Positions 10,478 to 20,348 are shown, counted from the stretch's first letter. The stretch is DNA of 64,000 nt from Gammaproteobacteria bacterium (GCA_013214945.1 JABSRT010000020.1:18716-82715), one strand, 5' to 3'. The notes: generated by a model from the sequence alone, not told the origin. A program made the numbers and translations.

Positions 10478-10698
10478 AGCAATTGACCTTGTATAGCACC
10501 GATGGTTGTCACTTATGTGATGAAGCAATGATGTTGCTTGACCAAATCGGCGCTATTTACCAGGTACAAGATATTATTGATGATGCCAGTTTGGTTGAAA
10601 AATACGGGATAAAAATTCCTGTGTTAGCAAAGCCAACTGGTGATGAATTAGATTGGCCATTTGACGTGGCCGCACTTACGCAATTTATGGAACAATAA
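10474..10698 (+). CDS. Small glutaredoxin-like protein (DUF836 type)
   Basis: This 74-residue protein has a thioredoxin-like fold start (LTLYSTDGCHLCDEA) with a CHLC redox pair at the end of the first strand. A second block, YGIKIPVLAKP, contains the cis-proline expected in glutaredoxins. It overlaps the rlmKL stop by four bases (ATGA) and is followed two bases later by uup, so the three form a tight operon. The family is common in gammaproteobacteria at this locus; its substrate is not known. A disulfide or mixed-thiol role in the cytoplasm is a family-based inference. Confidence 0.85.
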   Translation: MKQLTLYSTDGCHLCDEAMMLLDQIGAIYQVQDIIDDASLVEKYGIKIPVLAKPTGDELDWPFDVAALTQFMEQ

Positions 10699-10700
10699 AG

Positions 10701-12602
10701 ATGTTAATACGTTTAACCAATGCGCAACTAGCTTTTGGCGATCATGTAATTCTTGACCATGCTGATTTTCAAATTAATGCTGGCGAACGCGTGTGTTTGG
10801 TCGGTAAAAATGGTACCGGTAAATCAACGTTAATGAAGATTATTGCCAAGCAAATGGAGGTTGATGGCGGTGAATTAAATTACAATTCAGGTATTGTGGT
10901 CGCACGTTTAGAGCAAGATCCGCCAGAGAAAGATCAACAGACCGTATTCGACTTTGTTGCATCTGGCATCGCCAGCGTTGGTCAATTGCTTAAAGATTAC
11001 CACCATATTCTGCACGAACTCGAAACAGACTACAGCGACGCTGTCATGAAAAGACTTGAGCGTGTTCAAGCTGATATGGATCACAGCAATGCGTGGTCAT
11101 TTGAAGACAGAATCACTAAAGTTTTAACCCAGTTATCGTTACCTGCAGAAAAAAGCTTAAGTGAATTATCGGGTGGTTGGTTACGTAAAGCAGCGTTGGC
11201 TAAAGCTTTAGTTCAAGACCCAGACGTATTATTACTTGATGAGCCCACCAACCACCTTGACCTTAATGCGATTGCTTGGCTTGAAAAAGTTCTGCTAGAT
11301 TTTAATGGTTCAATTGTATTTATCAGTCACGACAGAGCATTTATTCGTGCGATGGCAACCCGAGTTATTGATTTAGACCGCGGAAAATTAAGCTCATGGC
11401 CTGGTACTTACAATGAATATATAATCGCCAAAGAAGAAGCTTTGCGCGTTGAAGCGGATCAAAACGCATTGTTTGACAAACGTCTTGCGCTAGAAGAAGT
11501 GTGGATCCGTCAAGGTGTTAAGGCCAGACGTACTCGTAACGAAGGCCGAGTTCGCGCCCTAGAACAATTACGCCGTGACCGTTCTGACCGCCGTGAAGTG
11601 GTCGGAAAAGCTAATATGTCGCTTGCAAGCACCAGTAAATCAGGCAAATTGGTCTTTGAAATTAATGATCTTGGCTACGGGTTTGAAAACAAACTTATCG
11701 TTAAAGATTTCTCAAACCAAGTTATGCGTGGTGACAGAATTGCGCTAGTTGGACCCAACGGTTGTGGTAAGTCGACCGTGCTTAAGCTAATGCTTGGGCA
11801 ACTTGAAGCGCAGCACGGTGAAGTTAAATGTGGTACCAAGTTAGAGGTGGCCTATTTTGACCAGCATCGTACGGGCTTAGATCTTGACAAAACAGTGCAA
11901 GAAAATGTCGGCGATGGCAAAGATGATGTGATGCACAATGGCCGTGAACGTCATGTATTAGGTTACTTACAAGATTTCTTGTTTTCACCTAAACGTGCTC
12001 GTACTCCGGTTCGTGCGCTATCTGGTGGTGAAAAGAATCGTTTATTATTAGCTAAGTTGTTTTTAAAGCCTAATAACTTGCTTATTCTCGATGAGCCAAC
12101 CAACGATCTAGACATTGAAACGCTAGAACTGTTGGAATCACTGGTTCATGACTACAAAGGTACCTTGTTATTGGTTAGTCACGATCGTGAATTTATCAAT
12201 AACACCGTGACTGCGAGTTGGTGGTTTGGTGCTAATGGTCAGATAGACCCATACGTTGGTGGTTTTGACGATGCAATGGCCCAAGGCGCCAGTTTGTATG
12301 ATCCTGAAGCCAAGAAGCCAAAAGAAGCGGCTGTGGTAGAAAAAGCTGCTCCAGTGGCCGTTGTTGCAGAAAAGCCTAAGAAATTAAGTTTTAAACTGCA
12401 ACGCGAGTTAGACGAATTGCCGGCTAAAATGGAAAAAATGGAACAATCGATTGAGTCACTGCAAGCAACCGTAAGTGACGCTGATTTCTTTAGCAAGCCT
12501 AACGATCAAACTCAGCCAGTTTATCAGCAGCTAAGTGAGCAGGAAGCTCAACTTGAGCAGTTGATTGAACGCTGGGAAGAACTTGAATCGATGATTGATT
12601 AA
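10701..12602 (+). CDS. uup: ABC-F family ATPase Uup
   Basis: This soluble 633-residue protein has two ABC ATPase domains in tandem and no membrane segments. The first has Walker A GKNGTGKST and signature LSGGWLRKAALAKA; the second has GPNGCGKST and LSGGEKNRLLLAKL. Both keep DEPTN Walker B boxes. The linker between them is charged, as in ABC-F ribosome-associated proteins. The C-terminal 70-80 residues are rich in Glu, Gln and Leu and look like the coiled-coil domain by which Uup binds DNA. Known roles in E. coli involve ribosome function and lower precise transposon excision. It begins two bases after the glutaredoxin stop. Confidence 0.94.
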   Translation: MLIRLTNAQLAFGDHVILDHADFQINAGERVCLVGKNGTGKSTLMKIIAKQMEVDGGELNYNSGIVVARLEQDPPEKDQQTVFDFVASGIASVGQLLKDYHHILHELETDYSDAVMKRLERVQADMDHSNAWSFEDRITKVLTQLSLPAEKSLSELSGGWLRKAALAKALVQDPDVLLLDEPTNHLDLNAIAWLEKVLLDFNGSIVFISHDRAFIRAMATRVIDLDRGKLSSWPGTYNEYIIAKEEALRVEADQNALFDKRLALEEVWIRQGVKARRTRNEGRVRALEQLRRDRSDRREVVGKANMSLASTSKSGKLVFEINDLGYGFENKLIVKDFSNQVMRGDRIALVGPNGCGKSTVLKLMLGQLEAQHGEVKCGTKLEVAYFDQHRTGLDLDKTVQENVGDGKDDVMHNGRERHVLGYLQDFLFSPKRARTPVRALSGGEKNRLLLAKLFLKPNNLLILDEPTNDLDIETLELLESLVHDYKGTLLLVSHDREFINNTVTASWWFGANGQIDPYVGGFDDAMAQGASLYDPEAKKPKEAAVVEKAAPVAVVAEKPKKLSFKLQRELDELPAKMEKMEQSIESLQATVSDADFFSKPNDQTQPVYQQLSEQEAQLEQLIERWEELESMID

Positions 12603-12654
12603 GTTATATTCTGGTCGTGCGATCTTTTAGTAAAAAATAGCCGAAAGTTTAATT

Positions 12655-12719
12655 GAGCAGGATCAATTGCTTATAAAACGCACAATTAAATTGGTTATTT
12701 TTTGCTTGATCCTAGGCTC
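12655..12719. repeat. Interrupted inverted repeat between uup and rmf
   Basis: GAGCAGGATCAA (12655-12666) is mirrored by TTGATCCTAGGCTC (12706-12719), with two extra bases in the second arm. Between them CAATTG/CAATTAAATTG segments can also pair. No T run follows, so it is not a standard terminator. It lies 72 bases before rmf and could be a leader structure or a protein site. Confidence 0.4.
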
Positions 12720-12790
12720 AAGATCCTTTAGAAATTAGATGTCGTTACTTAAAAAAAATGACATCTTGCTAAATCAAAGAGGAAATCTTG

Positions 12791-12967
12791 ATGAATAGAC
12801 AGAAAAGAGATCGTAGCACTAGAGCGTATAGCAAAGGCCATAAAGCTGGTACCTATGGCCATAGTAAAGACAGTTGTCCCTATAATACCACTGAACAGCG
12901 ACAGGTCTGGTTAGGTGGTTGGCGCGAAGGTTGCGAAGAAGCCGCTGCAGGATTTATGGTCAGATAA
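12791..12967 (+). CDS. rmf: Ribosome modulation factor
   Basis: This 58-codon gene encodes a highly basic protein very close to E. coli RMF. It has an N-terminal RQKRDR, the central SKDSCPYNT (E. coli SKEMCPYQT), and QVWLGGWREG (E. coli SQWLGGWREA). RMF binds 70S ribosomes in stationary phase or starvation and drives formation of inactive 100S dimers. The ATG follows GAGGAAA by six bases. The gene lies downstream of uup, as in E. coli, where pqiABC intervenes; here it does not. Its own terminator follows. Confidence 0.95.
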   Translation: MNRQKRDRSTRAYSKGHKAGTYGHSKDSCPYNTTEQRQVWLGGWREGCEEAAAGFMVR

Positions 12968-12992
12968 TCAAGGAGCAATCCAACAGATTTAG

Positions 12993-13022
12993 TAAAGCAC
13001 TGCCCTTGGCAGTGCTTTTTTA
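12993..13022 (+). terminator. Rho-independent terminator after rmf
   Basis: AAGCACTGCC and GGCAGTGCTT pair perfectly around a short loop (CTT), followed by a T run. It lies 26 bases after the rmf stop. Confidence 0.92.
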
Positions 13023-13056
13023 TTGTTACAACAAAAACAGTCAGTTAACCGCAACG

Positions 13057-13905
13057 TTAGCCTTTTAAGTATTTGGCGTGGAAATCCAAATGATCTTCTA
13101 TAAAGCTCGAGATAAAGAAGTAGCTATGGTTATAACCTTGATGCTGACGAATGTCGCACGGGAATTTAGCAGCCTCGGTCGCCGCAATAAAGTTGTCGAG
13201 TAGTAACTCTTCAGCTAAAAACTGATCGTCTAGCCCTTGGTCGATCAACATCGGAATAGTGCCTGTGGCATTTGCGACCAATTCACAACTATCGTACTGT
13301 TTCCAAGCTGGCAGGTAATCACCCAGGTAATTGAAAAAGGCCTTTTGACCCCAAGGAGTTTCAATTGGGTTGGTTATTGGGCTAAACGCAGAAACACTGC
13401 AATAGCTCGTGATATTACGCAGTGCCACGACCAAGGCTCCGTGCCCACCCATTGAATGACCAAAGATAGATTTTTTCGCTGTAACCGGTAAATGCTGTTC
13501 AATCAATTTTGGTAATTCACTAACCACATAATCATACATGTTGAAATGCTGACTCCATGGCTTTTCAGTCGCGTTGACATAAAAGCCAGCACCTTGACCA
13601 AAGGCATAATCATCTTCTAAATCATCGGGCACATCTTCACCGCGTGGGCTGGTGTCGGGCATGATAAGCGCTATACCATGCTTAGCGGCAAAACGTTGAG
13701 CGCCAGCTTTAACCGAAAAGTTTTCGTCGGTACAGGTTAACCCCGATAAAAAATATAATGCCGGTACTTTATTGTCAGCACTTGCTCCTGGTGGTAAGTA
13801 CACTGAAAAGGTCATTAAGCAGTTATTAACGCTTGATTGATGCTGGTACTGAATGTGCTGTCCGCCAAATAGCGTTTGGCTAGACAATTGGGTAATGGCT
13901 GTCAT
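13057..13905 (-). CDS. fghA: S-formylglutathione hydrolase
   Basis: The 282-residue esterase hydrolyses S-formylglutathione to formate and glutathione, the last step of glutathione-dependent formaldehyde detoxification in the cytoplasm. It matches E. coli FrmB throughout: PDTSPRGEDV, GAGFYVNATEKPW, the nucleophile elbow GHSMGG (Ser151), DQGLDDQFL with the likely catalytic Asp, and GYNHSYFF with the catalytic His. I chose the ATG at 13905, where homologues begin; the longer frame from a TTG at 13989 adds 28 residues with no family support. The partner formaldehyde dehydrogenase (frmA/adhC) is not in the window. The gene is divergent from hrpA. Confidence 0.95.
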   Translation of the reverse strand: MTAITQLSSQTLFGGQHIQYQHQSSVNNCLMTFSVYLPPGASADNKVPALYFLSGLTCTDENFSVKAGAQRFAAKHGIALIMPDTSPRGEDVPDDLEDDYAFGQGAGFYVNATEKPWSQHFNMYDYVVSELPKLIEQHLPVTAKKSIFGHSMGGHGALVVALRNITSYCSVSAFSPITNPIETPWGQKAFFNYLGDYLPAWKQYDSCELVANATGTIPMLIDQGLDDQFLAEELLLDNFIAATEAAKFPCDIRQHQGYNHSYFFISSFIEDHLDFHAKYLKG

Positions 13906-14087
13906 GTGGGTCACTGTTATTTCACAAAACGGTAGTTTAACAAAATATGCAGCGACGGTTTTGTTTTTTTTATCGCAAGTGTGCCACAACCTTCGAGTTG
14001 TGCATTGTTTGAGCGAATAAGTTCGCTTGCCTACTTTAGCGTGCGCTTTGCTTGGCTGTGTCGTGGTTTTATTGGTGGTAATTTGTT

Positions 14088-17000
14088 ATGATTTCGGCAT
14101 TATTTTCCAATGAATTTAGCCCCTTGACCAGTCAAAAGAACCCAGAGCAAACCACTGATCTTGCTGTTACTCCACAGCAAATTAATATTCTTGTTAAGCA
14201 GAGCAAGCAGTGTATGTTGCTTGACGGCATAAAATTGCGCGCTCGCTTACGTGGGCTTGTCAAAATTAAGCAGCCAACGCGTAAGGCTGCAACCTATCAA
14301 AAGATATCAGCAGATCTAGAAAGGGCGATGGCACGCCTACAGCGCCGTAAAAACACTGTGCCAGCGTTAAATTTTCCGCCGCAGTTGCCTGTCACCCAGC
14401 TTAAAGACGACATCGCTAAGGCGATATCACTGCATCAGGTTGTGATAGTTGCTGGTGAAACTGGCTCAGGTAAAACAACCCAGCTACCTAAAATCTGTTT
14501 AGAGCTCGGCCGTGGGATCAGTGGCTTGATAGGTCATACTCAGCCACGTCGTTTAGCGGCTCGCAGTGTTGCTGACCGCATCGCCAGTGAAATGAATACC
14601 GAGTTGGGACAAGCGGTAGGTTTTAGGGTTCGTTTTGCGGATAAGTTAAATGAAAATAGCTTAATAAAATTAATGACCGACGGTATTTTGTTGGCCGAGA
14701 TTGCACACGATCCATTACTTAATCGGTATGACACAATTATTATCGATGAAGCGCATGAGCGCAGTTTAAATATCGATTTTTTATTAGGTTACCTCAAGCG
14801 CCTGTTGCCTAAGCGTCCAGATTTGAAGATTATTATTACGTCGGCCACCATTGATACGCAGCGTTTCTCGAGCCACTTTAATAACGCCCCAGTTATCGAA
14901 GTGAGCGGACGAACCTTTCCGGTTGAAGTAAGGTATCATCTTGACGAACACAACCAAGATAAAGACCAACTGCAATCAATATTTGATGCGGTCGATGAGC
15001 TGTGCGCTGAAGGTCCTGGTGACATTTTAATTTTTATGAATGGTGAGCGAGAAATTCGCGATACCAGTGATGCACTGTCTAAACGTAACTTACGTGACAC
15101 TGAAATTTTACCTTTGTACGCGCGTTTGAGTTATACCGAGCAAGCGAAAATATTTAAACTAGGGCGCGGGCGACGGATTATATTGGCGACCAATGTCGCA
15201 GAAACATCATTGACTGTGCCGGGCATCCGTTATGTTATCGATCCCGGTACCGCGCGGATTAGTCGCTACAGTTACCGGACCAAAGTGCAACGCTTGCCGA
15301 TTGAGCCTGTATCACAAGCGAGTGCAAATCAGCGGATGGGCCGTTGTGGTCGTGTTGCTGATGGTATTTGTATTCGCCTGTACAGTGAAAGTGATTTTGA
15401 TACGCGAGTTGCATTTACCGATCCCGAAATTTTAAGAACCAATTTAGCGTCAGTTATTCTACAGATGGTGTCTTTAGGCTTAGGAGAGATCGAGGCCTTT
15501 CCATTCGTACAGCCACCTGATAGCCGTAATATAAAAGATGGCATTAGTTTGCTCGAAGAAATTGGCGCGTTAGCGAAAGACAAAACCCGTGATGGTCGCG
15601 AACTTCAATTGTCAGAGATTGGCAGTCAAATTGCAGCGTTACCTATTGATCCGCGCTTGGCCAGAATGGTGATTGAAGCCAAAGGCAACGGGTCATTAGT
15701 GCAGTTGCTGGTGATAACATCGGCTTTAAGTATTCAAGATCCCCGCGAGCGCCCACTGGACTATCAACAAAAATCAAGCCTGTGCCATCAACGTTTTCTC
15801 GACAAAGAATCTGACTTTATCGCGTTTTTAAACTTGTGGAATTACATCAAGGAACGCCAAGTCGAATTGTCCAATAGCCAATTTCGAAAAATGTGTCGCG
15901 ATGAGTTTTTGTCCTACATGCGAATTCGAGAATGGCAAGATTTGTACGCGCAACTAGAGCAGGTTTTAACCGAACGCGGCATTGCCGTGGTTGGTGGCGA
16001 AGCCGACTGGGACAATGTTCATCAAGCTATTTTGTCCGGATTGTTGAGCCATATTGGTTTTAAAGATCAAAATAATGAATTTACTGGTGCGCGTAACTCG
16101 AAGTTTTTCGTTTTCCCCGGTTCTGCATTGGCCAAAAAGTCACCTAAATGGGTGATGGTGTCTGAGCTTGTCGAAACCTCACGTTTATTTGGGCGGGTTG
16201 CCGCTAAAATTGATCCATTGTGGATTGAACCGCTAGCCGAACATTTGGTTAAGCGCAATTACAGTGAACCGCATTTTGAGAAAAAACGTGGGCAAGTGGT
16301 TGGCTTTGAACAAGTGTCATTATTTGGCCTAATTATCGTTGCTAAACGTAAGATTAATTACGAACTGATAAATAGGGTAGAAGCCCGCGAGATATTTATT
16401 CGCCAAGGGTTGGTCGAAGGTCAGTTGAGCTTAAAAGATAAATTTTATCGCCATAACTTGCAATTAGTCGAGCAAGTCGAAGAGCTTGAGCATAAATCTC
16501 GACGTCGAGACATCTTAGTCGATGAAGAAACACTCTATGCGTTTTATGATGACAAGCTGCCAGAACATATTTGCAGTGAAAAGCAGTTAACGAGTTGGTG
16601 GAAAAAAACCATCCAACAAACTCCCGACTTACTTAACTTTGAGCTTGAGCAACTGACCCGCGATGGCGCGGGCACAGTCAGTGACAACGACTTTCCCGAT
16701 CGATGGAACCAAGGCAACCTGACCTTTAAACTGAGCTATAACTTTGAGCCGGGCGCTGTTGATGATGGGGTTAGCGTTCATATTCCGATTGAATTATTAA
16801 ATCAGGTAACCGCCGACGATTTTGATTGGTTAGTCACGGGCCTACGCCGTGAAAAAGTAATTGCATTAATTAAGTCGTTACCAAAATCAATACGACGTAA
16901 CTTTGTGCCTGCGCCTAATTATGCCGATGCTTGCCTTGACGCGATGCCGATGATGCAAGACAGCTTAATTAATGCCATGAGCAAACAGTTACTGCGGATG

Positions 17001-18068
17001 TCGGGTATTAGAATTGACGCCCAAAGTTGGGATTTGGGGCAATTGACCGCTCATTTACTGATTAATTTTAAAATTGAGCAACAGCAAGGTCGCAACAATG
17101 ACCAATTAATTGAGCAAGGGCGTAATTTGACGGCGCTACAACAAAAACTCAGTGGTAAAGTGCAACAATCGCTGGTCAATGTTGCCGAAACAGGGATTGA
17201 AAAGCAGGGCTTAATTGAATGGGATTTTGGAAATTTACCCGCGAGCTACACCCGTAAACGTGGCCAATTCGAAGTTAAAGCTTATCCTGCTTTGGTTGCG
17301 GCTAAAGCCAGCGTCGAAATTAAACTGTTCGATAACTTAGCGCTTGCACAAGAACACAACCGGATTGGTTTACGTCAACTTATCTTGTTAAATGTGCCGT
17401 CGCCAGTGGCTCATATGCAGCGCACTTTACCCAATAAGGCAAAGCTAGGGCTCTATTATCATAGTTTTGGTCAAGTAAATCTGTTAATCGACGACATTAT
17501 CGCTGCCGCCGTTGATACCATCATTGGTCAGCATAAAATGGAAGTATCGCAAGCCGAGCAGTTTAGTCAATTACGCGATATTGTGCGCACAGAACTGGCC
17601 GATACCGTGGTTGAAATTGCCCAGCAAGTTGAGCAGTGTTTAAGCTTGGTTAATGGCATCAATAAGAAACTAAAAGGGCGGGTCTCGCTGGATATGGTGA
17701 TGGCTCATGGCGACATTAAATCGCAGCTAGCTGGTTTAATCTTTAAAGGCTTTGTTGCGGCCAATGGCAGTGATAAATTGAGTGATATTGCGCGTTACCT
17801 TAAAGCCATTGAACGCCGGCTTGAGAAGTTACCTGTTGACACTAACCGCGACCGATTAGCCCAGATAAGCATTGAGAACGTTGCTAAACCTTATCAACAA
17901 TTGGTCACGCAACTGGGTAAAGTACCTGTTATTCCTGCTGAGTTAACGTTTATTCGCTGGATGATTGAAGAACTGCGTGTGTCATTGTTTGCTCAAACCC
18001 TTGGCACAAAATTTGCCATTTCAGAAAAGCGGATCAAACAAAAATTAGCTGACTATAAAGTTAGCTAA
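14088..18068 (+). CDS. hrpA: ATP-dependent RNA helicase HrpA (DEAH box)
   Basis: This 1326-residue protein matches E. coli HrpA (about 1300 residues) from about residue 60 onward. Helicase motifs in order are GETGSGKTT (Walker A, near 125), PRRLAARS, DEAHERS (DEAH, near 220), SATID, VAETSLTVPGI and QRMGRCGR. The winged-helix, OB and the long C-terminal region typical of HrpA follow. In E. coli HrpA takes part in mRNA processing and rescues stalled ribosomes. The first 50 residues are not conserved with E. coli, and the ATG at 14088 has no strong Shine-Dalgarno sequence, so the exact start is less certain. Confidence 0.95.
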   Translation: MISALFSNEFSPLTSQKNPEQTTDLAVTPQQINILVKQSKQCMLLDGIKLRARLRGLVKIKQPTRKAATYQKISADLERAMARLQRRKNTVPALNFPPQLPVTQLKDDIAKAISLHQVVIVAGETGSGKTTQLPKICLELGRGISGLIGHTQPRRLAARSVADRIASEMNTELGQAVGFRVRFADKLNENSLIKLMTDGILLAEIAHDPLLNRYDTIIIDEAHERSLNIDFLLGYLKRLLPKRPDLKIIITSATIDTQRFSSHFNNAPVIEVSGRTFPVEVRYHLDEHNQDKDQLQSIFDAVDELCAEGPGDILIFMNGEREIRDTSDALSKRNLRDTEILPLYARLSYTEQAKIFKLGRGRRIILATNVAETSLTVPGIRYVIDPGTARISRYSYRTKVQRLPIEPVSQASANQRMGRCGRVADGICIRLYSESDFDTRVAFTDPEILRTNLASVILQMVSLGLGEIEAFPFVQPPDSRNIKDGISLLEEIGALAKDKTRDGRELQLSEIGSQIAALPIDPRLARMVIEAKGNGSLVQLLVITSALSIQDPRERPLDYQQKSSLCHQRFLDKESDFIAFLNLWNYIKERQVELSNSQFRKMCRDEFLSYMRIREWQDLYAQLEQVLTERGIAVVGGEADWDNVHQAILSGLLSHIGFKDQNNEFTGARNSKFFVFPGSALAKKSPKWVMVSELVETSRLFGRVAAKIDPLWIEPLAEHLVKRNYSEPHFEKKRGQVVGFEQVSLFGLIIVAKRKINYELINRVEAREIFIRQGLVEGQLSLKDKFYRHNLQLVEQVEELEHKSRRRDILVDEETLYAFYDDKLPEHICSEKQLTSWWKKTIQQTPDLLNFELEQLTRDGAGTVSDNDFPDRWNQGNLTFKLSYNFEPGAVDDGVSVHIPIELLNQVTADDFDWLVTGLRREKVIALIKSLPKSIRRNFVPAPNYADACLDAMPMMQDSLINAMSKQLLRMSGIRIDAQSWDLGQLTAHLLINFKIEQQQGRNNDQLIEQGRNLTALQQKLSGKVQQSLVNVAETGIEKQGLIEWDFGNLPASYTRKRGQFEVKAYPALVAAKASVEIKLFDNLALAQEHNRIGLRQLILLNVPSPVAHMQRTLPNKAKLGLYYHSFGQVNLLIDDIIAAAVDTIIGQHKMEVSQAEQFSQLRDIVRTELADTVVEIAQQVEQCLSLVNGINKKLKGRVSLDMVMAHGDIKSQLAGLIFKGFVAANGSDKLSDIARYLKAIERRLEKLPVDTNRDRLAQISIENVAKPYQQLVTQLGKVPVIPAELTFIRWMIEELRVSLFAQTLGTKFAISEKRIKQKLADYKVS

Positions 18069-18078
18069 GGATAAAACT

Positions 18079-18116
18079 AAACAGCCACGCCAATTAAGCG
18101 TGGCTGTTTGGTTTTA
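18079..18116 (+). terminator. Rho-independent terminator after hrpA
   Basis: AAACAGCCACGC and GCGTGGCTGTTT form a perfect 12-base-pair stem around CAATTAA, followed by GGTTTT. Confidence 0.88.
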
Positions 18117-18228
18117 TTGTGGCCATTAATGTCTAGCGTACTCAATGTTTTTACTTACTAATTTAACCATGGCATGATTAAACTTCAGCAGTAAAGCAAC
18201 CCAACCAATTTATCATAAGTGAGAGAAG

Positions 18229-20298
18229 ATGAAATCAACGACTGCCAACATGGCAGCGGCATTGTTATGTCTAACAGCGGCTTTGCCACTGACAGCCAAA
18301 CCCGTTGCCGTGACCGATATAATGCATTTATCGCGCATTCACTCTGCCGCAGTTTCACCCAATGGTGACTTATTAGTTTACGGGATTGCAGTTAACAGCG
18401 ATTTGGAGAAATCGTCAAATCTATATCTTAAAGATTTGAACCAGCCACAACAACCAGCCATGCAGTTAACCTCAAGTCAAAGTATCGAGCATGACGTTGT
18501 GTGGTCAGCTGACAGTAAATCGATATATTTCATTGCCGAGCGTCCAGTCAGCTCCCAAGCGAGTGCACGAGTTAGTGAACAAGTTTGGCGGCTAAATTTA
18601 GCCGGCGGCGAAGCGATGCCAATTACCCAATTAGGCCTGCCGGTGTTAGGACTAAAATTGTCTCCAGACAACAGTAAAATTGCGTTATCACTGCCTGCTT
18701 TTTCTGGCTGTCAAAATCTTGAATGCAATATCAGTCGTTACACCGCTAACTTTCAGCAGAAGCAACAATCAGCTGACTCTACCAATGACTGGCTCATTAG
18801 AACCAATAATCGGTGGCAAGACTTAAGCTCTCGCCATATATATGTTGGCGACCTAGCGGCAGGCAAAGTGAGTCACTTAGTTGACATCGCAGCGCCCGAG
18901 GCAGGTGCAGCTGACCTGACATTGGCGGGACTAGACGATTTTAGCTTTAGCGCAGATGGACAATCTATTGTTTATGCAGCTAAGGTCGCGCAAGCGACGT
19001 CAAACAACTACGATTTATGGCAGCTACCACTGTCGTCTGGCCCTGCGATAAACCTAACGCCAACCAATATTGGCACAGATCTACAGCCGATATTTTCAAG
19101 TGATGGTCGTTTTATGGCTTATTTAGCGCAAGACTATCAAGGGAACGGCACCCAGAACCGCTCTATTATTTTGGTTGATTTAATAACAACCAAAGCTAAA
19201 GAACTGGCACCACTGTGGGATCGCTCAGCAACCAGTATTGCCTTTGCAGCCGACAGTCGAAACATTTATGTCACGGCTAATGATATGGGCCAGCATGGCG
19301 TTTTTGTCGTCAACAGCCAATTTGGCGACATTAAGCGACTTTATAGCGAGGGGAATTCGCAAGTTATTGGTCTTAGTCATGACAACCTTGTGATTGACCA
19401 TAGCAGTTTGAATCACCCGCGTGAATTATTTTTACTTAATCGAGCTGGCGGGAATTTGCAGCCTGTCTCGGCTGTTAACCAAGCGAAGCTTAACCAGCTT
19501 AGCTTTGGTGAGTTCTCTCAGTTTTCGTACCGCGGCTGGAATGACGAGTTGGTTTATGGCTATTGGATTAAACCTAGCAATTACCAGCAAGGTAAAAAAT
19601 ATCCAATGGTGGTATTGGTTAATCATAATTCTGATCGGCCATTAAATAGATTTTCAGCACAAGGCCAGCCACAAATTTGGGCTGGCGCAGGTTATGGTGT
19701 AGTGACTATCGACTTGCACGGCGCCGTTGGTTATGGCCATAAATTTGCTGATTCAACTGTTGAAGATTGGGGCGGTAAACCATTAGAAGATTTACAAAAA
19801 GGCTTAGCCGCTGTGGTTAAGCAACAACCCTGGTTAGATAACGAAAAAACGTGCGCCATCGGCTCTGGCTTAGGTGGATATTTAGTTAACTGGATTGCAG
19901 GGCAGTGGCCGGATCAATTTGACTGTTTAGTGAATCATGGCGGCATTTTTGATTTGCGAATGCACTATCAACTGACTTCTCAGGTGTGGCATGTCCAGCG
20001 TCAATTTGGCGGTAGCTATAATGAGGTGCCAGATAATTACCAAAACTACAATCCGGCCAACTTTACCAGTAACTGGACCACACCTATTATTTTTAGTCAT
20101 GGCGGCCACGATCCTATTATTTCACCAGCACAAAGTACGGCAGGTTTTAATGCCCTGAAACGCAATAACGTCGCAACCAAATTAATGGTATTTCCGCAAG
20201 AAAGTCAGCAAGTAACCGCTACCAATAACCTGTCAGCTTGGTATCAGCAGGTATTTGCTTGGGTAGCACAATACACCCAACCTAATGTGGCTAAATAA
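18229..20298 (+). CDS. Secreted S9-family protein, predicted catalytically dead
   Basis: The 689-residue protein begins with a signal peptide (cleavage near LTA-K, residue 23). It continues with a TolB/WD40-like beta-propeller with repeated SPDG/SADG-type turns. The last 250 residues form an alpha/beta-hydrolase domain of the prolyl-oligopeptidase (S9, dipeptidyl-aminopeptidase) family. Active relatives have the nucleophile motif GGSYGG; here it reads GSGLGG, with Gly547 in the Ser position. The catalytic His in the usual FPDENH block is also gone: the sequence is FPQESQQV, with Gln660 at that place. Asp628 (GGHDPI) is kept. The frame is intact, so this looks like a maintained pseudo-peptidase acting outside the cytoplasm. 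Its role is unknown. Confidence 0.85.
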   Translation: MKSTTANMAAALLCLTAALPLTAKPVAVTDIMHLSRIHSAAVSPNGDLLVYGIAVNSDLEKSSNLYLKDLNQPQQPAMQLTSSQSIEHDVVWSADSKSIYFIAERPVSSQASARVSEQVWRLNLAGGEAMPITQLGLPVLGLKLSPDNSKIALSLPAFSGCQNLECNISRYTANFQQKQQSADSTNDWLIRTNNRWQDLSSRHIYVGDLAAGKVSHLVDIAAPEAGAADLTLAGLDDFSFSADGQSIVYAAKVAQATSNNYDLWQLPLSSGPAINLTPTNIGTDLQPIFSSDGRFMAYLAQDYQGNGTQNRSIILVDLITTKAKELAPLWDRSATSIAFAADSRNIYVTANDMGQHGVFVVNSQFGDIKRLYSEGNSQVIGLSHDNLVIDHSSLNHPRELFLLNRAGGNLQPVSAVNQAKLNQLSFGEFSQFSYRGWNDELVYGYWIKPSNYQQGKKYPMVVLVNHNSDRPLNRFSAQGQPQIWAGAGYGVVTIDLHGAVGYGHKFADSTVEDWGGKPLEDLQKGLAAVVKQQPWLDNEKTCAIGSGLGGYLVNWIAGQWPDQFDCLVNHGGIFDLRMHYQLTSQVWHVQRQFGGSYNEVPDNYQNYNPANFTSNWTTPIIFSHGGHDPIISPAQSTAGFNALKRNNVATKLMVFPQESQQVTATNNLSAWYQQVFAWVAQYTQPNVAK

Positions 20299-20315
20299 CG
20301 CGCATAAAGTTTCAT

Positions 20316-20348
20316 GGCTTACCACATGAGTTGCGTAAGCCCTGTTTT
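20316..20348 (+). terminator. Probable terminator after the S9-family gene
   Basis: GGCTTAC and GTAAGCC form a perfect seven-base-pair stem with a 12-base loop, followed by CTGTTTT. It lies 18 bases after the stop. The long loop makes it weaker than the other terminators in this window. Confidence 0.5.

Noticed and set aside
13906..13989. Longer N-terminus for S-formylglutathione hydrolase from a TTG
   Set aside because: The additional 28 residues are not seen in the family; the ATG at 13905 gives the usual length.
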